This document shows positions 5,533 to 5,537 of a stretch of 5,537 nucleotides of DNA, in pieces. How positions within the stretch are numbered: position 1 is the first letter of the stretch; every line of letters begins with the position of its first letter. Under the pieces are notes generated by a model. It ran no database searches. It worked only from the letters and a program-made list of their open reading frames with translations, and was not told the DNA's origin. This DNA is from Cyclobacteriaceae bacterium (GTDB lineage: Bacteria; Bacteroidota; Bacteroidia; Cytophagales; Cyclobacteriaceae), in assembly GCA_029880385.1 (NCBI GenBank), contig JAOUOM010000185.1:1-5537 (forward strand), read 5' to 3'. Both the position numbers and the translations under genes were made by a program.

Positions 5533-5537
5533 CTACA

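Overview
The window looks like a chromosomal segment of a Bacteroidota bacterium, most likely from the Cytophagales (Cyclobacteriaceae-like). This is inferred from AT-rich gene starts without Shine-Dalgarno sequences, promoter elements of the TAnnTTTG type, signal peptides ending in SAQ, two lipoproteins, a DUF1080 protein, and GAF/PAS-rich sensor proteins. No RNA genes, insertion sequences or CRISPR arrays were seen.

Left part (1-1277, minus strand): the first 425 residues of a soluble multi-sensor signalling protein, arranged GAF-PAS-PAS-(start of a second GAF), probably a histidine kinase whose output domain lies outside the window. It has a plausible promoter, and a perfect inverted repeat sits on the predicted transcription start.

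Middle (1278-2193): an AT-rich stretch with a strong minus-strand intrinsic terminator (1364-1393), a small leader hairpin, and a possible 44-residue signal-peptide-like ORF (1453-1587). That ORF overlaps the TTG start of a plus-strand gene for a 200-residue secreted protein of unknown function, apparently two beta-sandwich repeats.

Right part (2194-5537, minus strand, clearly more GC-rich): four genes in one direction. In transcription order they are a Rieske-type non-heme iron oxygenase (C-terminal part only, with an in-frame stop at 5533-5535 just before the conserved sequence begins), a classical short-chain dehydrogenase/reductase, a DUF1080 (3-keto-disaccharide hydrolase family) lipoprotein, and a beta-propeller lipoprotein related to GH43/GH32/GH130-type glycosidases. 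The gaps are 111, 51 and 9 nt. Together they suggest a small catabolic locus: the two lipoproteins would process a sugar or glycoside outside the inner membrane, and the two oxidoreductases would act on a released product in the cytoplasm. The substrate cannot be read from the sequence. The most notable points are the interrupted Rieske gene, the unusual pairing of a Rieske oxygenase with DUF1080 and propeller proteins, and the lack of a terminator between this cluster and the opposing plus-strand gene.
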